Shown: positions 34,991-43,538 of the stretch, one piece after another
Numbering within the stretch: the stretch's first letter is position 1
Layout: each line of letters starts with the position of its first letter
DNA from: Alcaligenes faecalis
Lineage (GTDB): Bacteria > Pseudomonadota > Gammaproteobacteria > Burkholderiales > Burkholderiaceae_B
Assembly: GCF_005311025.1 (NCBI RefSeq)
Contig: NZ_CP031747.1
Location: 3,507,860 to 3,571,859 of the forward strand
Reading direction: 5' to 3'
Length of the DNA stretch: 64,000 nucleotides
Notes under the pieces: generated by a model
Told to the model about the DNA's origin: nothing
Databases searched by the model: none
What the model saw: the letters and a program-made list of their open reading frames with translations, nothing else
Program-made: the position numbers and the translations under genes

Positions 34991-37645
34991 ATGTCTCAGT
35001 CTCTTGCCCTAGAAACGCTGTCCCTGAACGGACGTTCCGTACGTTACGTTCCTATCGCCGACATCCCCGGTATTGAAAAGCTGCCGTACTCGCTGCGCGT
35101 TCTGCTGGAAAACCTCTGTCGTCAAAAGGCCGTGCGTCACGCCGACGTGGATCAGGAAATTGACTCCCTGCTCCAGCGCAAGGTGGGCGACGGCATCACC
35201 TTCTACCCTGCCCGCGTCTTTGGTCAGGACATTCTGGGTTTGGTGATGCTGCTGGACATGGCCGCCTTGCGCGAAGGCGTACAAGCAGCCGGTGGTGACG
35301 CCAGCCGCGTGCGCCCTCAAGTCCCTATCGACGTGATTATTGACCACTCCCTGCAAGTGGACAGCTGGGCCAACCCCAAGGCAGCCGACATCAACCTGGC
35401 ACGTGAATACCAACGTAACGGCGAGCGCTTTGCCTTCCTGCGCTGGTGTTCCAGCAACTTTGACGGCGTGAAGGTGGTGCCACCTGGCAAAGGCATCATG
35501 CATCAATTACACATCGAGCATATTGGTCAGGTTGTATGGACTGAAGAAGGCAAGGACGTGGATCTGGTCTACCCCGACAGCTGTGTCGGGACCGACAGCC
35601 ACACGCCTATGGTTAACGGCCTGGGCATTCTGGGCTGGGGTGTCGGAGGTATTGAAGCCGAAGCCGTGATGGTAGGCCTGCCCGTCGCCATCGCCCTGCC
35701 TGCCGTGGTGGGTATCGAGCTGACTGGCAAGCTCAATGACGGCGTGCTGCCTACCGACCTGGTTCTGGTCATTACGCAAAAACTGCGCGAACTGGGCGTG
35801 GTGGGCAAGTTTGTCGAATTTTTTGGCCCCAGCGTGGACGAGCTGTCCCTGGGCGACCGTGGCATGATCGCCAATATGGCACCAGAGTACGGCGCAACCG
35901 CGGTGTTCTTCCCCATCGACGACGCTGCCCTGCACTACATGCACATGACAGGCCGTCCACAAGAACAGATTGATCTGGTCGAGCAATACAGCAAGGTTCA
36001 AAAACTGTGGCGCGACCCGGCCGCTCCCGCTCCTGTTTACGACACCGTGTTGAAACTGGACCTGAGCAGCATCAAGCCTAGCCTGGCTGGCCCCAGCAAT
36101 CCTGAAGATCACCTGGATCTGGACACCGCTGCCCAGTCCTTCCCCGCCCATCACCAGAAAATTGCTGGCCGTCCTTACGACCCGCAACGTGCCGTACCCG
36201 TGGAAGGCGAGGACTTTGTGCTGAATGATGGCGATGTGGTCATTGCCGCCATTACTTCCTGTACCAATACCGCTAACCCCGCCAATATGATGGCCGCCGG
36301 CCTGCTGGCCCGTAACGCCGTGGCTCGTGGTTTACGCAGCAAGCCCTGGGTCAAGACCTCGCTGGTGCCCGGTAGCCAAGTAACAGCTGACGTGCTGGAG
36401 CGCGCTCAACTGCAAGACGACCTGGACGTGCTGGGCTTTAATATTGCCGGCTTTGGTTGCACCACGTGTAACGGCGGCTCGGGCCCACTGCCTGCCAATA
36501 TCGTCAACGCGATTGAATCCGAAAAGCTGATTGCCACCGCCGTACTGTCGGGCAACCGCAACTTTGAAGGCCGTATTCACGCCAACGTACGTGCCGCTTA
36601 CCTGGCATCGCCCGCGCTGGTCGTGGCCTACGCCCTGGCCGGCAACCTGAATGTGGACCTGACCCGCGACCCGCTGGGCAAGGATCAGAACGGTAAAGAC
36701 GTCTACCTGAGCGACATCTGGCCCAAATCTGCCGAAGTGCAAGAAGCCATCCACGGCGCTTACGACCGCGACCTGTTCATCGAGCGCTATGCCGAGCTGT
36801 ACGACGGCGGCGAACCCTGGGACGCTCTGGCCCGCGAAAGCAATGGTGGCCACTACCCATGGGAAGCCGACAGCACCTACATCCGCAAACCGCCTTACTT
36901 TGATGGCTTGCAGCGCGAACCGACTCCCGTGGCCAACCTGCGCGGCATGCGTCCGCTGGCGATTCTGGGTGACTCCATCACCACCGACCACATTTCGCCA
37001 TCGGGTTCGATCAGCCTGGGTACGCCTGCTGCTGACTTCCTGCTATCCAAGGGTGTGGAGCAAAAAGACTTCAACAACTACACCACGCGCCGTGCCAACC
37101 ACGAAGTGGTCAAACGTGCGACCTTCGCCAACATCCGTCTGCGCAACAAGATTGTTCCCGGCGTGGAAGGCGGCGTCACCAAGGTGATGCCGGAAGGCGA
37201 AGTGATGCGTATTTTTGAAGCGGCCCAGACCTATCAGGAACGTCAGGTTCCCTTGCTGGTGATTGCTGGCAAGAACTACGGTTGCGGTTCTTCCCGCGAC
37301 TCCGCCGCAAAAGGACCTGCTCTGCTGGGCGTGAAGGCGGTGGTTGCCGAAGGTTTCGAGCGTATCCACCGCACCAACCTGGTCGGTATGGGTGTGCTGC
37401 CCTTGCAGTTCCAGGACGGCACCAATGCCGACACCCTGGGTCTGGACGGCACCGAAACCTTTGATGTGAAGGGCCTGGAAGAAAACCTGGGTGTACGCTC
37501 GCAGGCCGAGCTGATCATCCATCGCCTGGATGGCAGCACCCAGTCCGTGCCGGTGATTGTGCGTCTGGATACGGTCGAGGACATGGAGTACTGGCGTCAT
37601 GGCGGTATCCTGCCACGCGTCTGGCGCAAATACCTGGAAAACTAA
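34991..37645 (+). CDS. acnA: Aconitate hydratase, AcnA type
   Basis: Cytosolic [4Fe-4S] aconitase of 884 residues, converting citrate to isocitrate via cis-aconitate. Features: VDVIIDHSLQVD-like substrate loop, VGTDSHTPMVNGLGILGWGVGGIEAEAVMVGLP, cluster ligand regions AAITSCTNTANP and FGCTTCNGGSGPLP, and the swivel domain with GDSITTDHISPSGSI and YGCGSSRDSAAKGPALLG. Two positions differ from the bacterial AcnA/IRP1 norm as I know it: GSSRDSAAKGP has Ser for the usual Trp, and TTCNGGSGP for TTCIGNSGP. ATG 34991 is chosen over an upstream in-frame start at 34937. Divergent from a GntR regulator and a PrpF gene, which hints that it also serves a methylcitrate-like or tricarballylate-like pathway. 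Confidence 0.94.
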   Translation: MSQSLALETLSLNGRSVRYVPIADIPGIEKLPYSLRVLLENLCRQKAVRHADVDQEIDSLLQRKVGDGITFYPARVFGQDILGLVMLLDMAALREGVQAAGGDASRVRPQVPIDVIIDHSLQVDSWANPKAADINLAREYQRNGERFAFLRWCSSNFDGVKVVPPGKGIMHQLHIEHIGQVVWTEEGKDVDLVYPDSCVGTDSHTPMVNGLGILGWGVGGIEAEAVMVGLPVAIALPAVVGIELTGKLNDGVLPTDLVLVITQKLRELGVVGKFVEFFGPSVDELSLGDRGMIANMAPEYGATAVFFPIDDAALHYMHMTGRPQEQIDLVEQYSKVQKLWRDPAAPAPVYDTVLKLDLSSIKPSLAGPSNPEDHLDLDTAAQSFPAHHQKIAGRPYDPQRAVPVEGEDFVLNDGDVVIAAITSCTNTANPANMMAAGLLARNAVARGLRSKPWVKTSLVPGSQVTADVLERAQLQDDLDVLGFNIAGFGCTTCNGGSGPLPANIVNAIESEKLIATAVLSGNRNFEGRIHANVRAAYLASPALVVAYALAGNLNVDLTRDPLGKDQNGKDVYLSDIWPKSAEVQEAIHGAYDRDLFIERYAELYDGGEPWDALARESNGGHYPWEADSTYIRKPPYFDGLQREPTPVANLRGMRPLAILGDSITTDHISPSGSISLGTPAADFLLSKGVEQKDFNNYTTRRANHEVVKRATFANIRLRNKIVPGVEGGVTKVMPEGEVMRIFEAAQTYQERQVPLLVIAGKNYGCGSSRDSAAKGPALLGVKAVVAEGFERIHRTNLVGMGVLPLQFQDGTNADTLGLDGTETFDVKGLEENLGVRSQAELIIHRLDGSTQSVPVIVRLDTVEDMEYWRHGGILPRVWRKYLEN

Positions 37646-37679
37646 GCCTTTACAGGCTTAGCTTGTCCAGTTAGCGGTA

Positions 37680-38210
37680 TCAAACGCCAGGGGTCACACC
37701 CTGGCGTTCTTGTTTAACCAGCCGCAACCAATGCTCGATGCGCAGCAAGGCATGATTCGCACTTTGCTGGCGGATTTCATCCCGCGTGCCATCGAAAACA
37801 ATCGTTTCCGTATAGACGACCAAAGGATCAAATTTATCCTGTGGCTTGAACAGCCAGGCAAAACATTGCGTGCCGGCCGGAATCTGCGGCTCCGCAATAT
37901 CGTCAGCCACCCCCGTATTGGCAATGATCAAATTGGCCGGGGTCAATTCTGCGGCTCCTTTGGCCATGGCCCGCGCCACTGCCTCACTGCACAGATTGTT
38001 TTCCGCCAGCACCCGCTGATCGACGCCCAGGCAGCGATACTTGGCCTGCGGAGAATACGTCACAAAAGCACAGTCCAATACAGCTGCCGCCCCCGCTTGG
38101 TCAGCCAGCGTGGACGCAATCAACCCTGCCGTGCAGGATTCTGCGGTTGCCAGCGTCAGCTGGGCCTCGGTCATGGTTTTGACCAAGCGTGCAAGATCTA
38201 CATCGTTCAT
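37680..38210 (-). CDS. CinA-family protein (NMN amidohydrolase-like domain)
   Basis: A 176-residue stand-alone CinA C-terminal domain, like E. coli PncC, which deamidates nicotinamide mononucleotide in pyridine nucleotide recycling. Signatures: LATAESCTAGLIASTLAD with the catalytic Ser, AFVTYSPQAKYRCLGV (family normally TYSNxAK), and ANTGVADD-like strand (family normally SGIAGP). The IANTGVADDI stretch differs from the common GIAGPGGG loop, so activity is probable but not certain. The extreme C-terminus is encoded within a hairpin shared with the acnA 3' side. Confidence 0.85.
   Translation of the reverse strand: MNDVDLARLVKTMTEAQLTLATAESCTAGLIASTLADQAGAAAVLDCAFVTYSPQAKYRCLGVDQRVLAENNLCSEAVARAMAKGAAELTPANLIIANTGVADDIAEPQIPAGTQCFAWLFKPQDKFDPLVVYTETIVFDGTRDEIRQQSANHALLRIEHWLRLVKQERQGVTPGV
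37683..37708 (+). terminator. Possible acnA terminator overlapping the cinA-like 3' end
   Basis: Perfect stem AACGCCAGGG / CCCTGGCGTT with a six-base loop, followed by CTTGTTT. It lies 38 bases after the acnA stop and encodes the last residues of the convergent gene. Confidence 0.6.
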
Positions 38211-38260
38211 GGCATACCCTCCTTATTGCTGAAACAAGGACGGTTTATTCAACCATAAAG

Positions 38261-38289
38261 TAAAAAAGCAGGAAACCAGCTCCTGCTTT
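38261..38289 (-). terminator. Terminator after the FUSC-MarR operon
   Basis: Stem AAAGCAGGA / TCCTGCTTT; on the minus strand it is followed by a T-run (A-run at 38262-38267), so it ends the leftward marR-like transcript. Confidence 0.8.
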
Positions 38290-38339
38290 CTGCTCACCAT
38301 CTGGAACATGCGCTTACGCTGCCCCGCCCAGGCACTTGA

Positions 38340-38804
38340 TCAATCCCCGAACAGGCTGGACATATCCGTTGCTTCCAGCCCCAAATTGCTGGCCAGCGCG
38401 TCAAAACAACGCAAGGCCGCTTCTATATCTGCGTCCGCAATCCCTTCAAACAGGGGAGCACGGGATTGGCGCAGCAATTCCAGCAGGCGTTCGTGAAAGT
38501 CCCGCCCTTTTTCAGTCAGACACAACAGGCGAGCGCGCTTGTCCTGCTCGTCGGGCACACGCTCCAGCAAACCGCCGGACTCCAACTGGTCGATCAGGCG
38601 CACCAGGGTGGGGCCTTCCAGACGCATCATGCGTGCCAACTGCCCTTGCCGTATGGGTTCCCCCAACTGGGCCAGATAGCGAATCGGCAGGATGGTGGCC
38701 TCGGACACGCCATAACGCACCAGCGTCTGATCCAGTTCACGACGATACAGGCGCGCCAGCACAATCATGGACAGGCCAAATCGTTCATAAAGTTGGTGAT
38801 TCAT
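38340..38804 (-). CDS. MarR-family transcription regulator
   Basis: A 154-residue winged-helix regulator. DNA-binding part: GEPIRQGQLARMMRLEGPTLVRLIDQLESGGLLERVPDEQDKRARLLCLTEKG, the classic MarR recognition helix and wing. MarR proteins repress export genes and release DNA on binding phenolic or other aromatic ligands. Its ATG overlaps the stop of the FUSC exporter gene (TGATG), so the regulator is co-transcribed with and follows its target. An inverted repeat before the operon (40757-40777) is the candidate binding site. Confidence 0.94.
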   Translation of the reverse strand: MNHQLYERFGLSMIVLARLYRRELDQTLVRYGVSEATILPIRYLAQLGEPIRQGQLARMMRLEGPTLVRLIDQLESGGLLERVPDEQDKRARLLCLTEKGRDFHERLLELLRQSRAPLFEGIADADIEAALRCFDALASNLGLEATDMSSLFGD

Positions 38805-40714
38805 CAGGAAGTCTCCACAGCGCGCGGCGTAGCATCAGGCGGGTAAGCATAAACCAGAACCGCTTGCGCCCCCTGCAAGGACTGCGCCACATCCATGATC
38901 GCCTGCCTCAATACCGTGTCGGTACAGGATTGGCTGATACGCAGCAATTGCCGGGCCAACTCCACGGGCTGATGCTCAAACCCTTCCAGCAACTCACAGA
39001 CCAGCTCCACACAGGCTTGCTGCTCCGGTCCGCGTTTGGCCAGCCGCTTCAGCGCGACCACGCCATGGCCCAGGTTGATCAAGGACAGCAAACCATGAGG
39101 GGTCTGCTCGCCCATCCAGTGCCAGAGACGCACCCATTGACGCGCTACCCGCGCACGCCAGACCCGGAACAGGCGTGGGCGCGAACGCTTGATCAAGGGA
39201 TACAGTTCGCGCACCACACGTCTGACCAAGGCTTGGCCACGAGGATGAGTCCGGCGAGGCAAAAGAAAGAAAGCACTGCACACGATCGCAGAGCCCGCCA
39301 GCAAAGGCAAGGACTCCTTCAAGATGATGGGCCAAGTAACCGCCGCCATCCCGGCCTGACTGGCCAGCTGGAAACACATATTCGCGTCCAATGCCCAGGT
39401 CGACGTAGGACGGTTGGCACGTAACAAACCGCCGATCACCAAAAAAGGAAGCACGGACAGAATGACCTGCCAGTCCGCAACCAGGTGTACCTGGACGAAA
39501 TAGCGATAAAAGCTGGCTACCAGCACGCCCACGGCAATCCCGGTAAACATGGTTCGGCTCATCAGTTGCGGACGCGGCATGGAGCCCAAAATAATGGAGA
39601 ACGTACACACCCCAATCGCCATCAACTCCAGCGCGGGGCTGGCCAAAGCGTAAGCGATACCACCTGCAGTGAAAGCGGCCAGGCCACTGACCAGGCCTGT
39701 GCGGATTGCCAAGGGCCAATCCACCGAAACAGCAGGCGTCGTCAGAAAACGGTGTCGTCTGGGCTGCACCCGCTCAGCGAACAAACCCTGCTCCGCCCTT
39801 TGTATTTGACCCATTGCACGGCGCAAGCGCGCCAGACTGATCTGCCCCTCGTGCCGCAAGGCTGTCTTGCCCAGCACCCGCAAACTCAGACCGCCCTGCA
39901 AGCGTTGTGCCTGTTCCTGCAAGTCGCGTGCATAATCCGCGGCAGGCGAGAGACCCTGCTCCCTTTGCTGGACAATCAGCGCGCTGGCGGCCAAAAGCTC
40001 AATCACGGCGTACAGAAACGCATCCACATAAGGCAGGCGTCGATAAGCATCCAGAGAGCCGGCCGCCAGAATACGGGCTTGGGCATCCAGATCCACAATC
40101 TCCTGGCGAACACGGCTCCACGAGCTTTGATCCGGCTGCTGATAAGACGGCCCCAAAGCATGAGCAGCGATGCGCAAGGCATCCGCCGCCAGGACACGTA
40201 CGCGCTCGTAATACGTTTTGCGCTGACTGCGCGGCGTTGTCCGCGAGCACAGCAAGGTGGTGACCACGACCCCGATCAGCGTGCACTCCACTCGCGACAA
40301 GGCCAAATCCAGTGACGCTTCCGGAGCCAGCACCGAGGGCAAGACCACCACGCCAATCGTGATCCCCGCCAGCATGGGCAAGTAAGAAAAAGCGCCCCGA
40401 AACACATGGGTCAAGGCCGAGGCCACCCCCACCACCAGGGCCATCCCCAGCAATTGCAGATAAGGATTGGGTAAGTGCAGGAACGCCAATCCCAAACCGG
40501 CCCCCACCAACGTTCCCAAAATCCGCCACAAAGCCCGCTCGTACACCAGCCCCCGATACGCTTGCGACAGCACCCACACCGGCATGGCAGCCCAAAACGG
40601 GTTATCAACGGAAAGCAGAACAGCGATGGTGAACGACAGCCACGCTGCCAAGGCCAAATTCAGGCCATGCAGGAGCGCAGGTCGATCCAGCTGGATCCAG
40701 GAAAATGAGGGGAG
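38804..40714 (-). CDS. FUSC-family exporter (fusaric acid/aromatic acid type)
   Basis: Inner-membrane protein of 636 residues with two FUSC membrane bundles (about 15-155 and 345-500), each followed by a long cytoplasmic helical stretch. The repeated pattern ALAAWLSFTIAVLLSVDNPFWAAMPVWVLSQ and LVGAGLGLAFL is typical of AaeB, FusC and YccS-like proteins. AaeB exports hydroxylated aromatic acids. No membrane-fusion partner adjoins. I use ATG 40714; a TTG at 40738 in frame is also possible, and neither has a strong ribosome-binding site. Co-transcribed with the MarR gene. Confidence 0.9.
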   Translation of the reverse strand, partial: LPSFSWIQLDRPALLHGLNLALAAWLSFTIAVLLSVDNPFWAAMPVWVLSQAYRGLVYERALWRILGTLVGAGLGLAFLHLPNPYLQLLGMALVVGVASALTHVFRGAFSYLPMLAGITIGVVVLPSVLAPEASLDLALSRVECTLIGVVVTTLLCSRTTPRSQRKTYYERVRVLAADALRIAAHALGPSYQQPDQSSWSRVRQEIVDLDAQARILAAGSLDAYRRLPYVDAFLYAVIELLAASALIVQQREQGLSPAADYARDLQEQAQRLQGGLSLRVLGKTALRHEGQISLARLRRAMGQIQRAEQGLFAERVQPRRHRFLTTPAVSVDWPLAIRTGLVSGLAAFTAGGIAYALASPALELMAIGVCTFSIILGSMPRPQLMSRTMFTGIAVGVLVASFYRYFVQVHLVADWQVILSVLPFLVIGGLLRANRPTSTWALDANMCFQLASQAGMAAVTWPIILKESLPLLAGSAIVCSAFFLLPRRTHPRGQALVRRVVRELYPLIKRSRPRLFRVWRARVARQWVRLWHWMGEQTPHGLLSLINLGHGVVALKRLAKRGPEQQACVELVCELLEGFEHQPVELARQLLRISQSCTDTVLRQAIMDVAQSLQGAQAVLVYAYPPDATPRAVETS

Positions 40715-40756
40715 CATAAAAGACAGGAGACAGAACAAAGGCTAAAGCATGATTAT

Positions 40757-40777
40757 ATAGATAGCTTACCTACCTAT
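40757..40777. promoter_or_regulatory. Inverted repeat upstream of the FUSC-MarR operon
   Basis: ATAGATAGC-TTA-CCTACCTAT pairs at seven of nine positions per arm and lies about 45 bases upstream of the first gene in AT-rich DNA. Size and place suit a MarR operator. Confidence 0.55.
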
Positions 40778-41091
40778 TCAATTACAGCTAGCTGAATATC
40801 GTGTTTATGGCGACTCCAGCCCTGCCCGCCATACACAAGCCTCAAGGCGGAACACGCTGTTTCATGCTGCACCGCAACAGCCTCCCTGGTTTCCATCACG
40901 CCTTTCAAAGCTAAACAATTTGCGCCCTGCCCCGCCCTTTTTCAGCCACTCCATGGTTGTTTGTTAGTTTTCATAAACTATCGCCATCCAGGCATGGTCA
41001 AACCGTACGGGAGCGTTCTATGATGTTGGCAGCCTGACCGGCAGGTACCCGAAATCCTGCCCGTCACCCCGTTTTCTTGGCAGGAGTCTTT
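40778..41091. other. Divergent spacer without a gene
   Basis: Over 300 bases between divergent FUSC and glutamate-synthase-like genes. It holds promoters I cannot pinpoint and a minor inverted repeat GGCAGG/CCTGCC near 41040-41065. Open frames running into the next gene on the minus strand are shadows. Confidence 0.4.
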
Positions 41092-42798
41092 ATGCAAAAG
41101 TGGCTGACACGCTACACCGCCTTCTACATCATCATTGGCCTGACCGCCTTTTTCTTGCTGCTTTCCTTGTTCAGAAGCGCAAGCTGGCTGTGGCTGGCGA
41201 TACCAGGGCTGGCCCTGTGCATTCAGGGCTTGGTGGACATCACTCAAACTCGTCACGCCATTCGTCGCAACTACCCGGTTATCGGCAATCTGCGCTTTAT
41301 CTTTGAAGCCATACGCCCTGAGATTCGCCAGTACTTTCTGGAAGGCGATGAGCAGCAACTGCCTTTTTCGCGGGCGGACCGCTCCCTGGTGTACCAGCGC
41401 GCCAAACAGCAGGTCGACAAGCAGCCTTTTGGTACTCACCAAGAGGTCTACAACAATGGGTACGAGTGGATCAACCACTCCATGACGCCCAAGCACATCA
41501 AGGACTCACAGTTCCGTATCACGGTGGGTGGGCCGGACTGTACCCAGCCTTATTCGCTGTCGGTGCTGAATATTTCGGCCATGAGTTTTGGGGCGCTGTC
41601 GGCCAATGCCATCCTGGCCCTGAACAAGGGTGCCAAGATGGGCAATTTTGCGCATGACACGGGCGAAGGCGGCATCAGCACCTATCACCTGCGTCATGGC
41701 GGTGATCTGATCTGGAATATTGGCTCGGGCTACTTTGGTTGCCGCGATGAACAAGGCAACTTTTCTCCCGAACGCTTTGCCGAACGAGCCACTCAGGATC
41801 ACATCAAAATGATTGAAATCAAGCTGTCGCAAGGGGCCAAACCTGGCCACGGCGGCATCTTGCCCGGCACCAAGGTCTCGCCTGAAATTGCCCTGGCACG
41901 CGGTGTGCCGGAAGGCGTGGACTGTAACTCGCCCCCCAGCCACAGCGCCTTCCATTCTCCCGTAGAGCTGCTGGAATTCGTGGCCAAGCTGCGTACCTTG
42001 TCCGGTGGCAAGCCCGTGGGCTTCAAACTCTGTATTGGACATGCCTGGGAATGGTTTGCCATTGCCAAAGCCATGCTGAAAACAGGTATCACACCGGACT
42101 TTATTGTGGTCGATGGTGCGGAAGGCGGTACCGGTGCCTCCCCCGTGGAGTTCATTGACCACGTCGGCACCCCCTTGCGCGAGGCTCTGCGCCTGGTTCA
42201 TAACACGCTGGTGGGTATCGGTTTGCGCGAACAAATCCGCCTGGGTGCCTCGGGCAAGATCATCAGCGCCTTTGATATGGCCCGCATCATGGCCCTGGGT
42301 GCTGACTGGTGCAATAGCGCGCGTGGTTTCATGTTTGCCGTGGGTTGCATTCAGGCCCAGGCCTGTCATACCGACAAGTGCCCCACTGGCGTGGCGACAC
42401 AAGATCCGCAGCGTCAAAAAGCCCTGGTGGTTGATGACAAATCCCTGCGCGTGGCCAGCTTCCATGGCAATACGCTCAAAGCCCTGGCTGAACTATTGGG
42501 TGCGGCGGGCCTGGAACATCCGGACCAGCTACGTCCTCACCATATTGCCCGCCGTATCAGCAACGGCGAAGTGCGCGTGATGTCGGCTCTGTTCCCGGAT
42601 CTGAAAAAAGGCGAACTCTTGCGCGGCCACTATCGTCAAACGATTTTCCGTGTGGGCTGGCCTATGGCCAACCCCGACTCCTTTGAACCGGCCTATAGCC
42701 TGAGCAAAGCCTTGTCGTACTTGAATGATGAAGCTGATCCTGAGGAAATCATGAAAAAACAGGACGCAGCTGATAGCGCAGGCCAAGCCCTGGCCTGA
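41092..42798 (+). CDS. Membrane-anchored FMN-binding glutamate-synthase-family protein
   Basis: A 568-residue protein: two transmembrane helices (about 8-50) and then the FMN-binding synthase domain of GltB. Visible marks: LSVLNISAMSFGALSANAILALNKGAK, DTGEGGIS, GHGGILPGTKVSPEIA, the FMN/phosphate region VVDGAEGGTGASP, and the iron-sulfur Cys set CIQAQACHTDKCPTGVATQDP. There is no glutaminase domain and no small subunit gene nearby, so it is not a complete glutamate synthase. Such stand-alone proteins are widespread with unknown reaction. ATG 41092 follows GGCAGGAG at good distance. Confidence 0.9.
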   Translation: MQKWLTRYTAFYIIIGLTAFFLLLSLFRSASWLWLAIPGLALCIQGLVDITQTRHAIRRNYPVIGNLRFIFEAIRPEIRQYFLEGDEQQLPFSRADRSLVYQRAKQQVDKQPFGTHQEVYNNGYEWINHSMTPKHIKDSQFRITVGGPDCTQPYSLSVLNISAMSFGALSANAILALNKGAKMGNFAHDTGEGGISTYHLRHGGDLIWNIGSGYFGCRDEQGNFSPERFAERATQDHIKMIEIKLSQGAKPGHGGILPGTKVSPEIALARGVPEGVDCNSPPSHSAFHSPVELLEFVAKLRTLSGGKPVGFKLCIGHAWEWFAIAKAMLKTGITPDFIVVDGAEGGTGASPVEFIDHVGTPLREALRLVHNTLVGIGLREQIRLGASGKIISAFDMARIMALGADWCNSARGFMFAVGCIQAQACHTDKCPTGVATQDPQRQKALVVDDKSLRVASFHGNTLKALAELLGAAGLEHPDQLRPHHIARRISNGEVRVMSALFPDLKKGELLRGHYRQTIFRVGWPMANPDSFEPAYSLSKALSYLNDEADPEEIMKKQDAADSAGQALA

Positions 42799-42806
42799 CG
42801 CGGCAT

Positions 42807-42834
42807 GCGGCAGTCTCCCTAGCGGGACTGCCGC
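42807..42834. terminator. Hairpin between convergent genes
   Basis: GCGGCAGTC / GACTGCCGC stem with a ten-base loop right after the glutamate-synthase-like gene. There is no T-run, so it may be a weak or rho-assisted terminator. It overlaps the 3' end of the small lipoprotein gene on the minus strand. Confidence 0.5.
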
Positions 42835-42983
42835 ACCGTCCCTACCCCTGCATCCATTTCCCCATAGATTTCAACGCCGGAAGGTCGACTCCAGCTGCTG
42901 TCTGCAGAGCGATCCGGTGTTGAACACGCCGCCAGCCCCAGCACCATGACCAAGGCGCTCAGCACCCCATAAATCTGTCGCAT
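42819..42983 (-). CDS. 54-residue lipoprotein of unknown function
   Basis: A short gene easily missed. Translation from ATG 42983 gives MRQIYGVLSALVMVLGLAAC, a textbook lipoprotein signal with lipobox LAAC, then a 34-residue mature peptide containing STPDRSADSSWSRPSGVEIYG and ending VGTVRQSR. A clean AAGGAG lies seven bases before the ATG. The mature part resembles the short entry-like or YgdI/YgdR-like lipoproteins with SGVEIYGxxDxGV near the end, a pattern I recall from small betaproteobacterial lipoproteins without known role. Convergent with the preceding gene. Confidence 0.75.
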   Translation of the reverse strand: MRQIYGVLSALVMVLGLAACSTPDRSADSSWSRPSGVEIYGEMDAGVGTVRQSR

Positions 42984-43065
42984 ATCAAGCTCCTTGATGA
43001 TAGGCGTCTACTGTGCCACAGAATCTGGGCAAACTGATTTCCATCTGTACTAGAATGCTCTGATC

Positions 43066-43482
43066 ATGATCAGGCACTGCGCATTCCCCACCTCAGGTAC
43101 TCGCAGCCGGTTTTTACTGGTGCTGGCAATCTGCGCCCTGCTTTTGCGTGGTCTGATCCCCAACGGCTACATGCCCAGCGCCGACCCGGCCAATGCAGCC
43201 GCGCTCAGCCTGTGCGTTCAGGGCGACCCTTTCCTGGCGCAATGGAGCAGCCAGCTACCTGGCGGCCCGAAGCACGACGAGCAACACAGCCTGCATGCGG
43301 CCTGTCTGTTCGCCCAGGCCCAGGCGCAAAAAGCCTTAAATGATGATCCCAGCCCTGCCTGGAATCTGACACCTACACCACGACATACCTGGGACACTGC
43401 CCAACAGGCGGCCGCTCCCGTTCTTCCCCTGACGGGCCCGCCCCTGAGTGCGCGCGGTCCCCCCTCCACGCTCGTTTCCTGA
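43066..43482 (+). CDS. DUF2946-like small protein of a copper locus
   Basis: A 138-residue protein with an N-terminal membrane segment (FLLVLAICALLLRGLIPNGYMPS), followed by a hydrophilic, Pro-rich periplasmic part with few Cys and His (LCVQGDP, HSLHAACLFAQ). The RGLIPNGYMP stretch is characteristic of DUF2946 proteins, which commonly precede copper-trafficking genes, as here. Function unknown; a copper-binding or sensing role is inferred from context. The start codon lies within a perfect 14-base palindrome (CTGATCATGATCAG, 43060-43073). Confidence 0.75.
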   Translation: MIRHCAFPTSGTRSRFLLVLAICALLLRGLIPNGYMPSADPANAAALSLCVQGDPFLAQWSSQLPGGPKHDEQHSLHAACLFAQAQAQKALNDDPSPAWNLTPTPRHTWDTAQQAAAPVLPLTGPPLSARGPPSTLVS

Positions 43483-43538
43483 CCAGCCTCGGCTGCCCGG
43501 CGCAGCCACCTTATGTTGTCAATTAGCGGGATATTTCT

